The position numbers and the translations under genes were made by a program. The notes under the pieces were generated by a model. The model was not told the DNA's origin and did not search any database. It was given only the letters and a program-made list of their open reading frames with translations. DNA of 64,000 bases from Hymenobacter siberiensis (GTDB taxonomy: Bacteria > Bacteroidota > Bacteroidia > Cytophagales > Hymenobacteraceae), in assembly GCF_018967865.2 (NCBI RefSeq), contig NZ_JAHLZY020000001.1, positions 1,860,001 to 1,924,000 on the forward strand. Reading direction: 5' to 3'. This document shows positions 1 to 8,838 of this stretch, piece by piece; within the stretch, counting starts at the first letter, position 1, and each line of letters opens with the position of its first letter.

Positions 1-372
1 GGTCAGGTCGCCGGTGCGCGGGGCCACGGCAAAGGCACTCACGCCGCCGCCCGGCGCACCCCGAAACGTCTGGGTTTCGCTTACCGCGTACAGGAAGCGG
101 TGGTTGGCCGAGAGGGTGAGGTAGGTGGGGCTGGCGCCGCCGTGCTGCGCGCTCACCCTGGTGAAAGCGCCGGTAGCGGCATCCACGCGGTACAGGAAAA
201 TGGTGCTTGCCTGCTCATTGCCCACGTTGGTGCCCACGTACAGCCAGTAGTCCTTGGCGATAGCGCTACTGCTCCCGGCCGGCCGCGCACAGCCCGCCAA
301 CAGCGTGATGGAAAGCAGCCCCAGCCCGTTCAGGAAGCGCATCCGGCCGCGAAATACAGGAAAATTAGTCAT
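1..372 (-). CDS. Lactonase-family beta-propeller lipoprotein, C-terminus cut by window edge
   Basis: Reading leftwards from an ATG at 372, the protein begins with a short hydrophobic signal ending in a lipobox-like LLAGC, so it is probably an exported lipoprotein. The following YWLYVGTN, SPTYLTLSANHRFLYAVSE and GVSAFAV stretches match the first blades of the 6-phosphogluconolactonase/YbhE-type beta-propeller family. Only about 124 residues are present because the gene runs off the left edge. An internal ATG at 342 would still leave a signal peptide. The family is known for lactonase activity, but exported members in Bacteroidota are mostly uncharacterised. It is host chromosome, outside the integrated element. 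Confidence 0.75.
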   Translation of the reverse strand, partial: MTNFPVFRGRMRFLNGLGLLSITLLAGCARPAGSSSAIAKDYWLYVGTNVGNEQASTIFLYRVDAATGAFTRVSAQHGGASPTYLTLSANHRFLYAVSETQTFRGAPGGGVSAFAVAPRTGDLT

Positions 373-642
373 AGAGAAGTCAAAATATAAGGTGCAAAAA
401 TGCACAAAACCCGCCGTGCCCAGCGTTCCGGACGTAAAAAATCGGCTCCAACCACGAAAAAAACTGCTTCACTACCAAAAATAAAAGTCCAGCAGGTGGG
501 CCCACCGCCGGAAGCGCCCCGTCGCCGCGCCTCATAAAATATTCACCTGACGCGCCTTAATTTTGCAGAAAAAGCACCGCCGGCCCATCATTCAACGCCG
601 CTTATATCTGTTGCTAATCAGACTGTTGCCCAGTACCCCATC

Positions 643-972
643 ATGCCTTTTTTCACCCGCCTCCCCACCGATACCAACCTGATTGAAGCCCGCCAGTGGT
701 TTCCGGGCCTGCAAGTGGCCGGGGTGGCCGATGAGGTCCCAGCCTTTGCGGGCAACGACAGCCTGCTGCCCATGTCGCCACACGCCTACCTCACCAGCCG
801 CAAGGGCCGCATCACCGTGTTTGCGGGCGACTGGGTCATCACGGAGCCCACCGGCGACCAGCACATTTGCCAGGACCGCCTGTTCCGGATGAGCTATACC
901 CTGGCCGAAAACAAGTTTGCCCGGTTGCCACTCCCTGGCCTTGCGCCCGGCGAACAAGCCCCGCCGCGCTAA
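643..972 (+). CDS. Small PGDYG-like hypothetical protein
   Basis: A 109-residue soluble protein. Its middle (GRITVFAGDWVITEPTGD, then a C/F-Y ending) resembles the PGDYG-like pattern of small proteins, seen also in phages, in which a GDW-(I/V)-(I/V) turn precedes a conserved F-x-x-x-Y. No catalytic residues are evident. Codon usage is G/C-rich at third positions, like the host neighbours. An overlapping minus-strand frame is longer, but its composition is that of a shadow. Function unknown. Confidence 0.6.
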   Translation: MPFFTRLPTDTNLIEARQWFPGLQVAGVADEVPAFAGNDSLLPMSPHAYLTSRKGRITVFAGDWVITEPTGDQHICQDRLFRMSYTLAENKFARLPLPGLAPGEQAPPR

Positions 973-1023
973 AAAGCCCAATACCGTTGGCCCCGCCGTG
1001 CGCCGTGGTCCTACCTTTGCCGC

Positions 1024-1227
1024 ATGGAGTTTCAGAAAAAGAAGTACACGTTTCGCGGCATGGATGGCTACGCTGGTTTCCGCAACGGCCAGGAATACGA
1101 GCTTGAACTAGGCCTGAGCCCCGCCGACGATGAGCGCCCGGCTGAAATCATTATCATCAACCCCGTTTCCCGCCTGTGGATGCATTGCAGCAAGCAGGAG
1201 TTCGCTGTGAGGTGGGATAAGGGGTAG
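1024..1227 (+). CDS. Small hypothetical protein
   Basis: A 67-residue protein (starts MEFQKKKYTF) with alternating charged and hydrophobic residues suggesting a small beta fold. It follows the preceding gene by 51 bp and may be co-transcribed with it. I do not recognise the family. The next 160 bp to the element end hold no gene that I can support. Confidence 0.5.
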   Translation: MEFQKKKYTFRGMDGYAGFRNGQEYELELGLSPADDERPAEIIIINPVSRLWMHCSKQEFAVRWDKG

Positions 1228-1387
1228 GGGACAGACCTTCCAAGAATCACCCCGTTTCGTTACTGTTGCATCGGATAAGGCCTTCTTTCTGTTTGCAAGC
1301 GACTGGCAATCTTTTGTAAATAAAAATACCAGAAACAGGGCCGACACCAAGTGTCTAAGCTCCATTTCTGGCGTTATTTTATCGAAT

Positions 1388-1401
1388 GTACCCGGAGCCG
1401 G
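1388..1401. other. attL: left copy of the tRNA-Leu tail repeat
   Basis: The sequence GTACCCGGAGCCGG is identical and in the same orientation to the right copy, which contains the end of tRNA-Leu. Immediately beyond it the two copies differ. This is the short duplicated core left by tyrosine-recombinase integration into a tRNA 3' end. Confidence 0.8.
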
Positions 1402-1485
1402 GGTACTTGGAACTATCAGATTTACGGCCCTAACTCCTTCATTTACTACCCATTCACTCCGCCTCTAAACGCGGTTGTTTTGGTC

Positions 1486-1506
1486 TTGGTAGCAGTATTG
1501 GTAGCA
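1486..1506 (+). promoter_or_regulatory. Probable integrase arm-type site, left end
   Basis: Two copies of TTGGTAGCA(G) lie head to tail, 2 bp apart, 84 bp inside the left attachment core. The same paired motif in the same orientation occurs at 44745-44765 near the right end. Matched direct repeats just inside both ends are typical of arm-type binding sites for tyrosine integrases. Confidence 0.6.
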
Positions 1507-1515
1507 GCAGCTCAA

Positions 1516-2367
1516 TTAGCTTGCTTCACCCACTAATTTCACGTCGTAACGAGCCGCCACGTCCAGCAGAATGCTGCGCAGCTGGGTCGAGTCGTGGGCC
1601 AGCATTTCCAGCAGCACCAGCATCCGGTCAAAGGACTCATTGGTGTTGGCCGGTACGCTGCGCGTAACTACCGCTTGCACCTGCCACAACTCCTTCAAAT
1701 CATTTTGCGGCAGGATGAACGGGTCGTAAAACCGGTTGTCTGACAGCAGTTCAATGGGCTCGTCGCGCTTCACCGGCCCCCGCAGCCGCTTGACCATAAT
1801 CCGGTCGCGGGCCACCACCACGTAAACGTGCTTGGGCTGAATCAGGTCCAGCCGCTCGGTGCAGGTGGCCACCACTAGGTCGCCCTGGTTCAGCGTCGGC
1901 TGCATGCTGTTGCCGGACACCTCAAAGGCCCGCACCGTCTTACCACCCGGCATACCCGGGATGCTCAGCGTCTCCTGTTCAACCATCGTGTCCTCTACGT
2001 CGCGGGCCAGCAGGTAGCCGGCCTCGGCCTTCCTCGGCACCACGCTAATAACCTCCAGGCCATTGGCATCCACCGTCACGACCGAGGGCATCCCAGTAAA
2101 GCCCGCCGCTGCCTTCACCTCCGATTTGGCGTCCGTGGTCTTAAACATCGGCTCGTCGCCGCGCATCAGCCACTCCGACCGCATCTGCGGGTAATGGTCC
2201 AGAATATCCATCAGAGTTTCATAGCCCGGCTTGGATTTATTCTGAATTAGCTTATACAACTTTTGTGGACCTTCGTAGCCTAAATTTTTGGCTAACTGGT
2301 AAGCCGACAAGTTGTAATGGGTCATCAGTTCACTGATGCGGGTGCCAACGTGTGCTCTAGGGTCCAT
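1516..2367 (-). CDS. XRE/S24 C1-type phage repressor
   Basis: A 283-residue cytoplasmic repressor. The N-terminus (about residues 6-65) is an XRE helix-turn-helix. The C-terminal half is a LexA/C1-like S24 autoprotease with serine in GNSMQPT (Ser154) and lysine in MVKRL (Lys193). An Ala-Gly pair at residues 116-117 (KAEAGYLL) is the likely self-cleavage site. It is transcribed away from the replication genes starting at 2468, the usual immunity-region layout. I infer that it keeps the element quiescent and is cleaved during an SOS-type response. A candidate operator overlaps the divergent rightward promoter, and a similar one occurs in front of the 25141 operon. Confidence 0.9.
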   Translation of the reverse strand: MDPRAHVGTRISELMTHYNLSAYQLAKNLGYEGPQKLYKLIQNKSKPGYETLMDILDHYPQMRSEWLMRGDEPMFKTTDAKSEVKAAAGFTGMPSVVTVDANGLEVISVVPRKAEAGYLLARDVEDTMVEQETLSIPGMPGGKTVRAFEVSGNSMQPTLNQGDLVVATCTERLDLIQPKHVYVVVARDRIMVKRLRGPVKRDEPIELLSDNRFYDPFILPQNDLKELWQVQAVVTRSVPANTNESFDRMLVLLEMLAHDSTQLRSILLDVAARYDVKLVGEAS

Positions 2368-2395
2368 TATTTTTGCTGTTACTCAATAAATTTTT

Positions 2396-2427
2396 TTTGT
2401 TGTTACAAACTTTAATAGCCACATTTG
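2396..2427 (+). promoter_or_regulatory. Candidate rightward promoter with overlapping operator
   Basis: TTTG at 2396-2399 and CACATTTG at 2420-2427 (one mismatch to the Bacteroidota -7 box TAnnTTTG) are 20 bp apart. The -33 box is embedded in a near-palindrome, TTTGTTGTTACAAA (2396-2409). A closely similar palindrome, TTTGTAATTACAAA, sits on the promoter at 25030. This makes it a plausible binding site for the adjacent S24 repressor. Confidence 0.5.
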
Positions 2428-2467
2428 GGCTTCGAAGTCTAAACAAAGATACGTAATAGCAAACAAA

Positions 2468-2716
2468 ATGGAACAGTTCGCAAAGATTATTTCTGAGCTA
2501 CGGGCCACGCTGCCCAAGCGCAACGATTTTGCCAAGCGCACGGTCGAATTATTGGCCACCAAGGGCCTGATTTACTCCAAGCAGCAGGTCTACAACATCC
2601 TCCTGGGCCGCTACCACAACACCGACGTGGCCGAGGCCTTCATCAGCGTGGTGGAGGCCGAAAAGAAGCGGGTTGCCGCCCTCCAGGTCCGTGCCACCAA
2701 AGCCACCGCCGCCTAG
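2468..2716 (+). CDS. Small hypothetical protein, first gene of rightward operon
   Basis: An 82-residue protein, basic and mostly helical, starting MEQFAKIISELRATLPKRND. The segment GLIYSKQQVYNILLGRYHN looks like a small helix-turn-helix, so a Cro-like role opposite the repressor is possible but unproven. It lies 2 bp before the next gene and 100 bp from the divergent repressor. Confidence 0.6.
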   Translation: MEQFAKIISELRATLPKRNDFAKRTVELLATKGLIYSKQQVYNILLGRYHNTDVAEAFISVVEAEKKRVAALQVRATKATAA

Positions 2717-2718
2717 CC

Positions 2719-3051
2719 ATGCAAGTAGCTCTCCTAGTCCCCGAACAAGAGTGGCGGCAGCTGCTGGCCGACGTGCAGCGCCTTAAGGCCCTGGAAGACG
2801 CCACCAAGCCCGCCCCCGCGCCACCCGACCGGCTTTTCAACGTCCGCGAGGCCGCCGAGTACCTGCGCTTCACGCCAGAAGGCATCCGCAAGGCCCGCCG
2901 CGCCGGCCGCCTGTCGGGCGTGCGTCTCAACGAGAAGGAGTGGGGCTTTCGCCTCTACGAACTCGACCGGTACGTCAAACGCTACCACCGCCAGCTGCCG
3001 CCCCCCACCACCATGCCCTTGGGCCGCCCGCTGATGGCCCAGGCCGCCTAA
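2719..3051 (+). CDS. Helix-turn-helix (excisionase/MerR-like) protein
   Basis: A 110-residue protein with an N-terminal helical stretch (about 1-25), then a winged helix of the HTH_17 type: FNVREAAEYLRFTPEGIRKA at about residues 40-59, followed by RRAGRL and a tyrosine/arginine-rich wing. Such domains bind DNA in excisionases and phage regulators. It is tightly packed in the operon (2 bp after the previous stop, 9 bp before the next start). Excisionase or replication accessory are both possible. Confidence 0.65.
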   Translation: MQVALLVPEQEWRQLLADVQRLKALEDATKPAPAPPDRLFNVREAAEYLRFTPEGIRKARRAGRLSGVRLNEKEWGFRLYELDRYVKRYHRQLPPPTTMPLGRPLMAQAA

Positions 3052-3060
3052 TCCCCTGTC

Positions 3061-3666
3061 ATGTCCCCACTACTCCCCATCGTCGGCCCGGTTGGGCCCG
3101 GCCCCGGTGCGCCAGAGGCCACCGCATCCATCATCACCATCCAGAAGGTCAAGCTCAAAGACCAGCACCTGACCTGCGAATTCACCGAGCAGCGCATACA
3201 GGAGGCTCCGCCGCGGGCTTTCGCCCTCACTTGCGCCGAGCAGATTCACCCCGACCTGGCCCACCGCCTCAGTCGCCTGGTGCCGCACCTCTGCCTGCTC
3301 ACCGAGCAGCTGAACGAAACGCCCGACTTCTGGCCCGATACGGCCGAGGAGTTGCCCGCCCGTTTCCAGGCCTTCACCGTCACCGGCTTCTCAATGGGCA
3401 AGGGCCAGTCCGGCGTTACCCTCATCGGCCAGCGTGCCCTTACCACCGGCAAGGTGCTCAATCTTACGAGCCCCTACATCAGCTTCGATGACGAAACCGA
3501 TGCTGCCTACGCCTATGCCCCCCTGCTGGAAACCGAGCTAAGCGAAGCCCTGGCCGAGGTCGAAGCCGCCCTACGCGGCAAATGCACCGACTACCGTCAG
3601 CTCGACCTGTTCGAGCAGTCAGGAGCAGCCTCCATTTCACTTGTGTCGACTCGTCCCGAGGCATGA
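3061..3666 (+). CDS. Hypothetical phage-type protein
   Basis: A 201-residue protein. A proline/glycine-rich start is followed by a region of alternating strands and helices (IITIQKVKLKDQHLTCEF..., FTVTGFSMGKG, GVTLIGQRAL) and an acidic C-terminus. No signal peptide or membrane segment. Its stop overlaps the next start (ATGA), implying translational coupling with the DUF1376-like gene. Position between the HTH gene and the DNA-replication genes suggests a DNA-metabolism role; the family is not recognised. Confidence 0.6.
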   Translation: MSPLLPIVGPVGPGPGAPEATASIITIQKVKLKDQHLTCEFTEQRIQEAPPRAFALTCAEQIHPDLAHRLSRLVPHLCLLTEQLNETPDFWPDTAEELPARFQAFTVTGFSMGKGQSGVTLIGQRALTTGKVLNLTSPYISFDDETDAAYAYAPLLETELSEALAEVEAALRGKCTDYRQLDLFEQSGAASISLVSTRPEA

Positions 3667-4508
3667 AGCTCCCGGCTATCCAATTCTACCCCGGCGACTG
3701 GCACAAGGACCAGGGCGTCCAGGCCCTCGACCTGCTGCAGCGCGGGGCCTGGTTCGAGCTGCTGTTGATGATGCACGACAGTGACGAGCGCGGCGTGTTG
3801 CTCGTCAACGGCGCCCCCATGCCCGACGCCGTCATTGCCCGCCGCCTCGGTTTGGATAACCAAAGTGCCAACCAAATCCTAACCACCCTGCTAACCTATG
3901 GCGTCGCCAGCCGCCGCGAGTCCGACGGCGCACTGTTTTGTCGCCGCATGGTTAAAGACGAGCGGTTGCGGCAAGTGCGGACCGAATCGGGCAAAAAGGG
4001 CGGAAATCCACGTTTGCTTAACCAAACTGCCAACCAAACTGCCAACCACCCCCCCAAGCAAACGCCAACCACCGGGGTTAAGCAAATTCCAACCCCTTCA
4101 TCTTCATCTTCAATTACATCTTCAATAAAAGAAAGAGAGGTGGCTGACGCCACCGCGACCGCTCTTCTCATTGAAAAAAATGTGAAGGAGAAGTCAGCTA
4201 AAAAACCGGCTGACGCCCGGAAGAAAGGCCCCCCCGCGCCGCCCACTTTGGCCGAGGTCCAGGCCTACGCCGCGGAGTACCAACCCAACAGCGCCGACGC
4301 CCAAGCCGAGGCGGCCGCGTTCTGCGACCACTTCCAAAGTAATGGCTGGCGCGTGAGCGGCAAAACCCCCATGGCCGACTGGCGCGCTGCCTTCCGCCGC
4401 TGGATGCACCGCCGCGCCCAGTTCCAGCCCACCGGCGCAGCATCCGCAACCCCGCCGCCCCGGGCCCGCACCTCCCCCAAACCCCTCGACCCCTCCCGCT
4501 GGAGCTAA
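3663..4508 (+). CDS. DUF1376-like replication protein
   Basis: A 281-residue protein beginning MKLPAIQFYPGDWHKD, matching the F-Y-x-x-D-W start of DUF1376 proteins found beside phage replication genes. The N-terminal half (GAWFELLLMMHDSDERG..., then DGALFCRRMVKDER) is a winged-helix-like domain. A low-complexity linker with TANQTAN repeats and a run of serines follows at about residues 118-165, then a C-terminal helical domain (WRVSGKTPMADWRAAFRRWM), as in helicase-loader/DnaT-like proteins. The ATG that overlaps the upstream stop was preferred to a longer in-frame extension, because the family motif begins right there. It precedes the DnaB-like gene, which it may help to load. Confidence 0.75.
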   Translation: MKLPAIQFYPGDWHKDQGVQALDLLQRGAWFELLLMMHDSDERGVLLVNGAPMPDAVIARRLGLDNQSANQILTTLLTYGVASRRESDGALFCRRMVKDERLRQVRTESGKKGGNPRLLNQTANQTANHPPKQTPTTGVKQIPTPSSSSSITSSIKEREVADATATALLIEKNVKEKSAKKPADARKKGPPAPPTLAEVQAYAAEYQPNSADAQAEAAAFCDHFQSNGWRVSGKTPMADWRAAFRRWMHRRAQFQPTGAASATPPPRARTSPKPLDPSRWS

Positions 4509-4520
4509 CCCCATTCCGCC

Positions 4521-5933
4521 ATGTCCGAAACTCAACCAAAGCCCTACGCTACCCGCCGCTCCGTCATTTCGGCTCCCAGCAGCGGCCACCTGCCACCCCA
4601 GGCCCTCGACCTCGAAGCCGCCGTGCTCGGGGCCGCTCTGCTCGAAGCCGACGCCCAACGCACCCTGCTGGCCATTCTGCCCACCGAGGACGTGTTCTAC
4701 TGCCCCGCTCACCAGCAGGTGTACCTGGCCATCCGCGACTTGGTGCAGCGCGGCGACCACGCCGACTTGCTCACCGTCACCCAGCAGTTGCGCCAGCGCG
4801 GCACCCTGGACCGCACCGGCGGCCCTTACTTCGTCGCCGGCCTCACCAGCCGCATCAATTCCGCCGCCCACTTTGAAACCCACTGCCGCCTGTTGCAGGA
4901 GCAGCACGCCCGCCGCGTCGTCATCCGCGTCGGCACCGAGCTAACCGCCCACGGCTACGACCAGACCCGCGACCCGTTGGAGCTGCTGGCCAACGCCCAG
5001 GCCCACCTCACGGGCTTGCATCGAGCCCTCGAAACCCGGCCCGGCCAAACCGCCGCCGATGCGTTTGAGCCCACGTTTGAACGCCTCACGCAGGCCGTTC
5101 AACAGCAGGGCCTCACCGGCGTGCCCACCGGCCTCGCCGCCCTCGATGGCCTTACCGGCGGCTGGCAGCCCGGCGACCTCATCATCCTAGCCGCCAGGCC
5201 CGGGATGGGCAAAACCGCTGCTTTGCTGCATTTCGCCCGCACCGCCGCCCTCGACCACGGCCACCACACCGCCGCCTTCAGCCTCGAAATGCCCACCCTG
5301 CAACTCATGCAGCGGATGGTGGCCAGCGAAGTCCCCGGCTACAGCAACTCCGACCTGCGCCGTGGCAACCTACCCGGCGGCCTCGAGCAAGTGGCCCACA
5401 TCCGCCAGCAGGCCCAACGAATCAAGACCCATGGCCACCAGCTCTACATTGACGACACGCCCGGCCTGAGCATTCAGCAGCTGCGCGCCAAGTGCGCCCG
5501 CCTCCACGCCCAGCAGCCGCTAAGCCTGGTCCTGGTAGACTATATTCAACTCATGCGCGGCGACACCAAAGGAAACCGCGAGCAGGAAGTAGGCAGCATC
5601 AGCCGCGGCCTGAAGGAACTGGCCAAAGAGCTAAATGCCCCCGTCATCGCCCTCAGTCAGCTTTCCCGCGACGTAGAGAAAAGGGGAGGAGAGAAACGCC
5701 CCATGCTCTCGGACCTACGCGAGTCCGGCAGCATCGAGCAGGACGCCGACTGCATCATCTTCCTCTGGCGCGGCGAGTACTACAACATCACCGAGTACGA
5801 GGACGGCACTGCCACGGCTGATACGGTTCTTTTCGACATGGCTAAGCATCGCAACGGCGCCACTGACGAAGTAGTAGCTGCCTGCAACTTGCGTCGGGGG
5901 GTGTTTACTGACCTTCTGAACGTGCGGATATAA
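4521..5933 (+). CDS. dnaB: DnaB-like replicative helicase
   Basis: 470 residues, typical of DnaB. The N-terminal helical domain (about 28-130, starting PQALDLEAAVLGA) is followed by a linker and the RecA-like ATPase. Walker A is ARPGMGKT (225-232), the SLEMP motif follows (about 254), and the Walker B DYIQLM lies near residue 341. SQLSRDVEKR and LRESGSIEQDAD are also conserved. It is a hexameric 5'-3' helicase and implies that the element directs its own replication. Divergence from typical host DnaB and the phage context mark it as an element gene. Confidence 0.93.
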   Translation: MSETQPKPYATRRSVISAPSSGHLPPQALDLEAAVLGAALLEADAQRTLLAILPTEDVFYCPAHQQVYLAIRDLVQRGDHADLLTVTQQLRQRGTLDRTGGPYFVAGLTSRINSAAHFETHCRLLQEQHARRVVIRVGTELTAHGYDQTRDPLELLANAQAHLTGLHRALETRPGQTAADAFEPTFERLTQAVQQQGLTGVPTGLAALDGLTGGWQPGDLIILAARPGMGKTAALLHFARTAALDHGHHTAAFSLEMPTLQLMQRMVASEVPGYSNSDLRRGNLPGGLEQVAHIRQQAQRIKTHGHQLYIDDTPGLSIQQLRAKCARLHAQQPLSLVLVDYIQLMRGDTKGNREQEVGSISRGLKELAKELNAPVIALSQLSRDVEKRGGEKRPMLSDLRESGSIEQDADCIIFLWRGEYYNITEYEDGTATADTVLFDMAKHRNGATDEVVAACNLRRGVFTDLLNVRI

Positions 5934-5993
5934 GCGAAAATCATTTCCGCTACAATTCTAGCATGGTTAGGCAAATGCCATAGCTTTGTAGAC

Positions 5994-8555
5994 ATGACAC
6001 CAGAAGTAGACACCGATATTCTATCTATATCCCCCCCAACTGCCCAAGCGTTACCTAGTGCTTACGCCTCCCAACTTGCCTCTGAGTACGCAGCAGCGGC
6101 TAGTGATACTCATAAAAAGGAATTGGGGCAGTTCTTCACGCCCCATGAAATCGGGGCCTATCTAGCCAGTCTAGCTACGTTTACCGGCACTGAGGCCCGG
6201 CTACTGGACCCCGGATTTGGTACTGGTGTGCTGGCTTGCTCGTTAGTTGAACATTTGGTACGAACTAGTCCTCAGCTCACCGTCCTATACCTGGACGCTT
6301 ATGACGTTGACGCCGGCATCGAGCCATATGCCCATGCTGTACTTGTTCACTTATCTGACTGGTTGGGCAGCAAAGGGATTTCCTGCCACCCACGGTTAAT
6401 TCCGCGTGATTTCATTCTGGAGAATCAGCAACTATGGGGTTCTGCACTCGAATCAGCTCAGCCCATTTATGACGTGGTTATCTCTAACCCGCCATACTTT
6501 AAGCTAAGCAAGCAAGACCCGCGCAATGACCTAGCACGCCAGCAAGAACAGGAGCAGCCTAATATTTATTCTCTCTTTATTGTACAGGCTGCTTTGCTCA
6601 CTAAACAAGGCGGCGAGCTTATTTTCATCATACCTCGTAGCTTTTGCTCAGGGCCCTACTTCGAGCGGTTCCGAGGCTTCATGTATCAGCACTTGCAGCT
6701 GGACGTATTTCATCTGTTCCACTCACGCAGCAAGGCATTCGAGAAAGATGCCGTGCTGCAGGAGAACATGATTTTTAAAGCTACGCGGGTTAATCATGCC
6801 GGCGAACAAGACTATCCGGTGCGCGTCCTGGCTTCTGAGGCTGGCCACGACGTGCACGAAACGACGGTGCAGCAGTGCATGCTTGATGAACTAGTTGACT
6901 TGGGCAGTCAGGAAAAGGTACTTTTTCTGCCCACAAGCAACGCAGAACGAAGTCTAATTGCGGATTTCAAAATGTGGCGGCATAGACTCAGGGATTTCGG
7001 CATCGAAGTATCTACTGGTCCGGTAGTGGCTTTTCGAGTTACCGAGCACCTCAACGAAGAGGCCAGCGCTGGCTACGTTCCGCTGTTTTGGATTGACCAC
7101 GTGCGCCGTGGTCGCATCGACTGGCCCAACGCGCGCGGTAGGCATCAGTTCATTGCGCTGGCTGGCGGCAAGCGCGCCGGGTTATTACCCAACCGTAACT
7201 ATGTGCTGCTGCGCCGTTTCAGCGCCAAGGATGACAAGCACCGCCTCATAGCCGCACCCTATTACAAGAAGGATTGGGCGGAATACGATGGTGTGGGGCT
7301 AGAAAATAAGCTGAACTACTTCTATTCCATAAAGGCTGAACTAACGGAGCAACAGGTAGCAGGCCTGACCGCTCTGCTGAACAGCAACCTTTATGATGCC
7401 TTCTTCCGAGTTTTCAACGGTAATACTCAAGTAAGTGCCACCGAGGCCCGAGCTCTTCCAATGCCGTCCCTGAAAACCATTGAGGAGATAGGGGAAAGAG
7501 TGAAGGATAAAGGCATAGATGAGCTAGACGCAATTGTACAGGAAGTAGTAACCGACCGTAAAATGAATAACACGCTATTTGAGCTAGAATCGACGTTTAC
7601 ACCTAAGCAGCAGAAAGTCCAAGAGAGCCTACAGATTCTCAAGGCCCTTGGCATGCCGCGGGCCCAGCTAAACGACCGCTCGGCGCTGACGCTGTTGGCT
7701 TTACTCAATCTAAAACCGGATGGCTCTTGGCAGAAGCTAGAGCGCCCGGTAATGGGGGTAACACCCATAATGGACTGGTGTCGAGATAATTACCAGACGA
7801 CCTATGCTCCGAACTCGCGTGAGACTTTCCGCCGACAAACGTTACATCAGTTTGGCAGCGCCGGAATTGTCGACTATAACCCGGACAACCGTTCACGTCC
7901 TGTCAACTCACCGAAGGCTTGCTATCAGGTGTATGAACAGCTTGGGGAGCTGCTTACTACGTTTGGTACGCCAGCTTGGGCCTCGAAGCTGGAGCAGCAC
8001 CTCCGCGACCGGCCGACCCTAATAGAGAAAAACGCAAAGGAGCGAAACATGGCGTTGATTCCATTGGTGCTGCCCAACGGTAAGGAGGTTACGCTGAGCG
8101 CCGGTGCGCATAGCCAACTCATTCACGATATCATCAAGGTATTTGGCCCTCGCTACGCACCAGGAGCGGAGGTTATCTATATCGGCGACACGAAGCCGCA
8201 GAATGAGTTTTTTGACCGGGAGAGGCTGGCTGAATTGGGCGTGACGGTGGACAAGCATGGCAAAATGCCCGACGTTGTGTTGTATTACGGTGAGAAGGAT
8301 TGGCTACTACTGATTGAATCCGTTACCAGTCACGGCCCCGTTGACAACAAGCGGCACGAGGAGTTGAGCCAGTTGTTCGCCGCTGTTAAAGACAAACTGG
8401 TTTTCGTAAGTGCTTTTCCTGACCGCAAGTCGATGGCCAAGTACAGGGTTGACATATCATGGGAGACAGAGGTATGGTTTGCCGATTCTCCAACCCACAT
8501 GCTGCACTTCAACGGCACGCGTTTCCTCGGACCTCATGTTGAGGACAAGTCTTAA
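5994..8555 (+). CDS. Fused N6-adenine methyltransferase and PstI/BsuBI-type endonuclease
   Basis: 853 residues containing two activities. The N-terminal part is an adenine DNA methyltransferase: GQFFTP (45-50), SAM-binding LLDPGFGTG (70-78) and catalytic NPPY (165-168), followed by a likely target-recognition region. The C-terminal part (roughly 690-853) matches the BsuBI/PstI endonuclease family: YIGDTKPQNEFFDRE, KMPDVVLYYGEKDWLLLIES, SHGPVDNKRHEEL, WETEVWFAD and MLHFNGTRFLGPH. Modification and cleavage are usually separate proteins in PstI-like systems; here one polypeptide carries both. The PstI family cuts CTGCAG, but this protein's target cannot be read from sequence. It starts 60 bp after dnaB and is followed by 283 bp of AT-rich DNA in which I see no gene. 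Confidence 0.88.
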   Translation: MTPEVDTDILSISPPTAQALPSAYASQLASEYAAAASDTHKKELGQFFTPHEIGAYLASLATFTGTEARLLDPGFGTGVLACSLVEHLVRTSPQLTVLYLDAYDVDAGIEPYAHAVLVHLSDWLGSKGISCHPRLIPRDFILENQQLWGSALESAQPIYDVVISNPPYFKLSKQDPRNDLARQQEQEQPNIYSLFIVQAALLTKQGGELIFIIPRSFCSGPYFERFRGFMYQHLQLDVFHLFHSRSKAFEKDAVLQENMIFKATRVNHAGEQDYPVRVLASEAGHDVHETTVQQCMLDELVDLGSQEKVLFLPTSNAERSLIADFKMWRHRLRDFGIEVSTGPVVAFRVTEHLNEEASAGYVPLFWIDHVRRGRIDWPNARGRHQFIALAGGKRAGLLPNRNYVLLRRFSAKDDKHRLIAAPYYKKDWAEYDGVGLENKLNYFYSIKAELTEQQVAGLTALLNSNLYDAFFRVFNGNTQVSATEARALPMPSLKTIEEIGERVKDKGIDELDAIVQEVVTDRKMNNTLFELESTFTPKQQKVQESLQILKALGMPRAQLNDRSALTLLALLNLKPDGSWQKLERPVMGVTPIMDWCRDNYQTTYAPNSRETFRRQTLHQFGSAGIVDYNPDNRSRPVNSPKACYQVYEQLGELLTTFGTPAWASKLEQHLRDRPTLIEKNAKERNMALIPLVLPNGKEVTLSAGAHSQLIHDIIKVFGPRYAPGAEVIYIGDTKPQNEFFDRERLAELGVTVDKHGKMPDVVLYYGEKDWLLLIESVTSHGPVDNKRHEELSQLFAAVKDKLVFVSAFPDRKSMAKYRVDISWETEVWFADSPTHMLHFNGTRFLGPHVEDKS

Positions 8556-8838
8556 GGCCCTCGCAGTGCAGCAAACGGCAGTGGCCGGAATTGATTACAT
8601 TTCCATAAGTTTACTGGGTTAGCCTCTATGCTTGCATTAATAACTAACTTACCAACAACGATTTAATTAAGATTTCCTGTTATTAATCTGCACGCTATGA
8701 GATTGCAGCTCGGTTAGTTTAAGCTAAGACCTTGTTACGACTGCTTCCAATAAGTGAGATTTCTAAAGGTGCTGCAGGCTTGTAAGTACTCCTTGGCATT
8801 TATTATAAAATCCATCAAATAATTCATCACAGCATCTT

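Noticed and set aside
1351..1536. Small plus-strand frame across the left attachment site
   Set aside because: It spans the element boundary and the arm site and has no protein features.
3582..3662. Longer start for the DUF1376-like gene
   Set aside because: It would overlap the upstream gene by more than 80 bp, and family similarity begins at the ATG at 3663.
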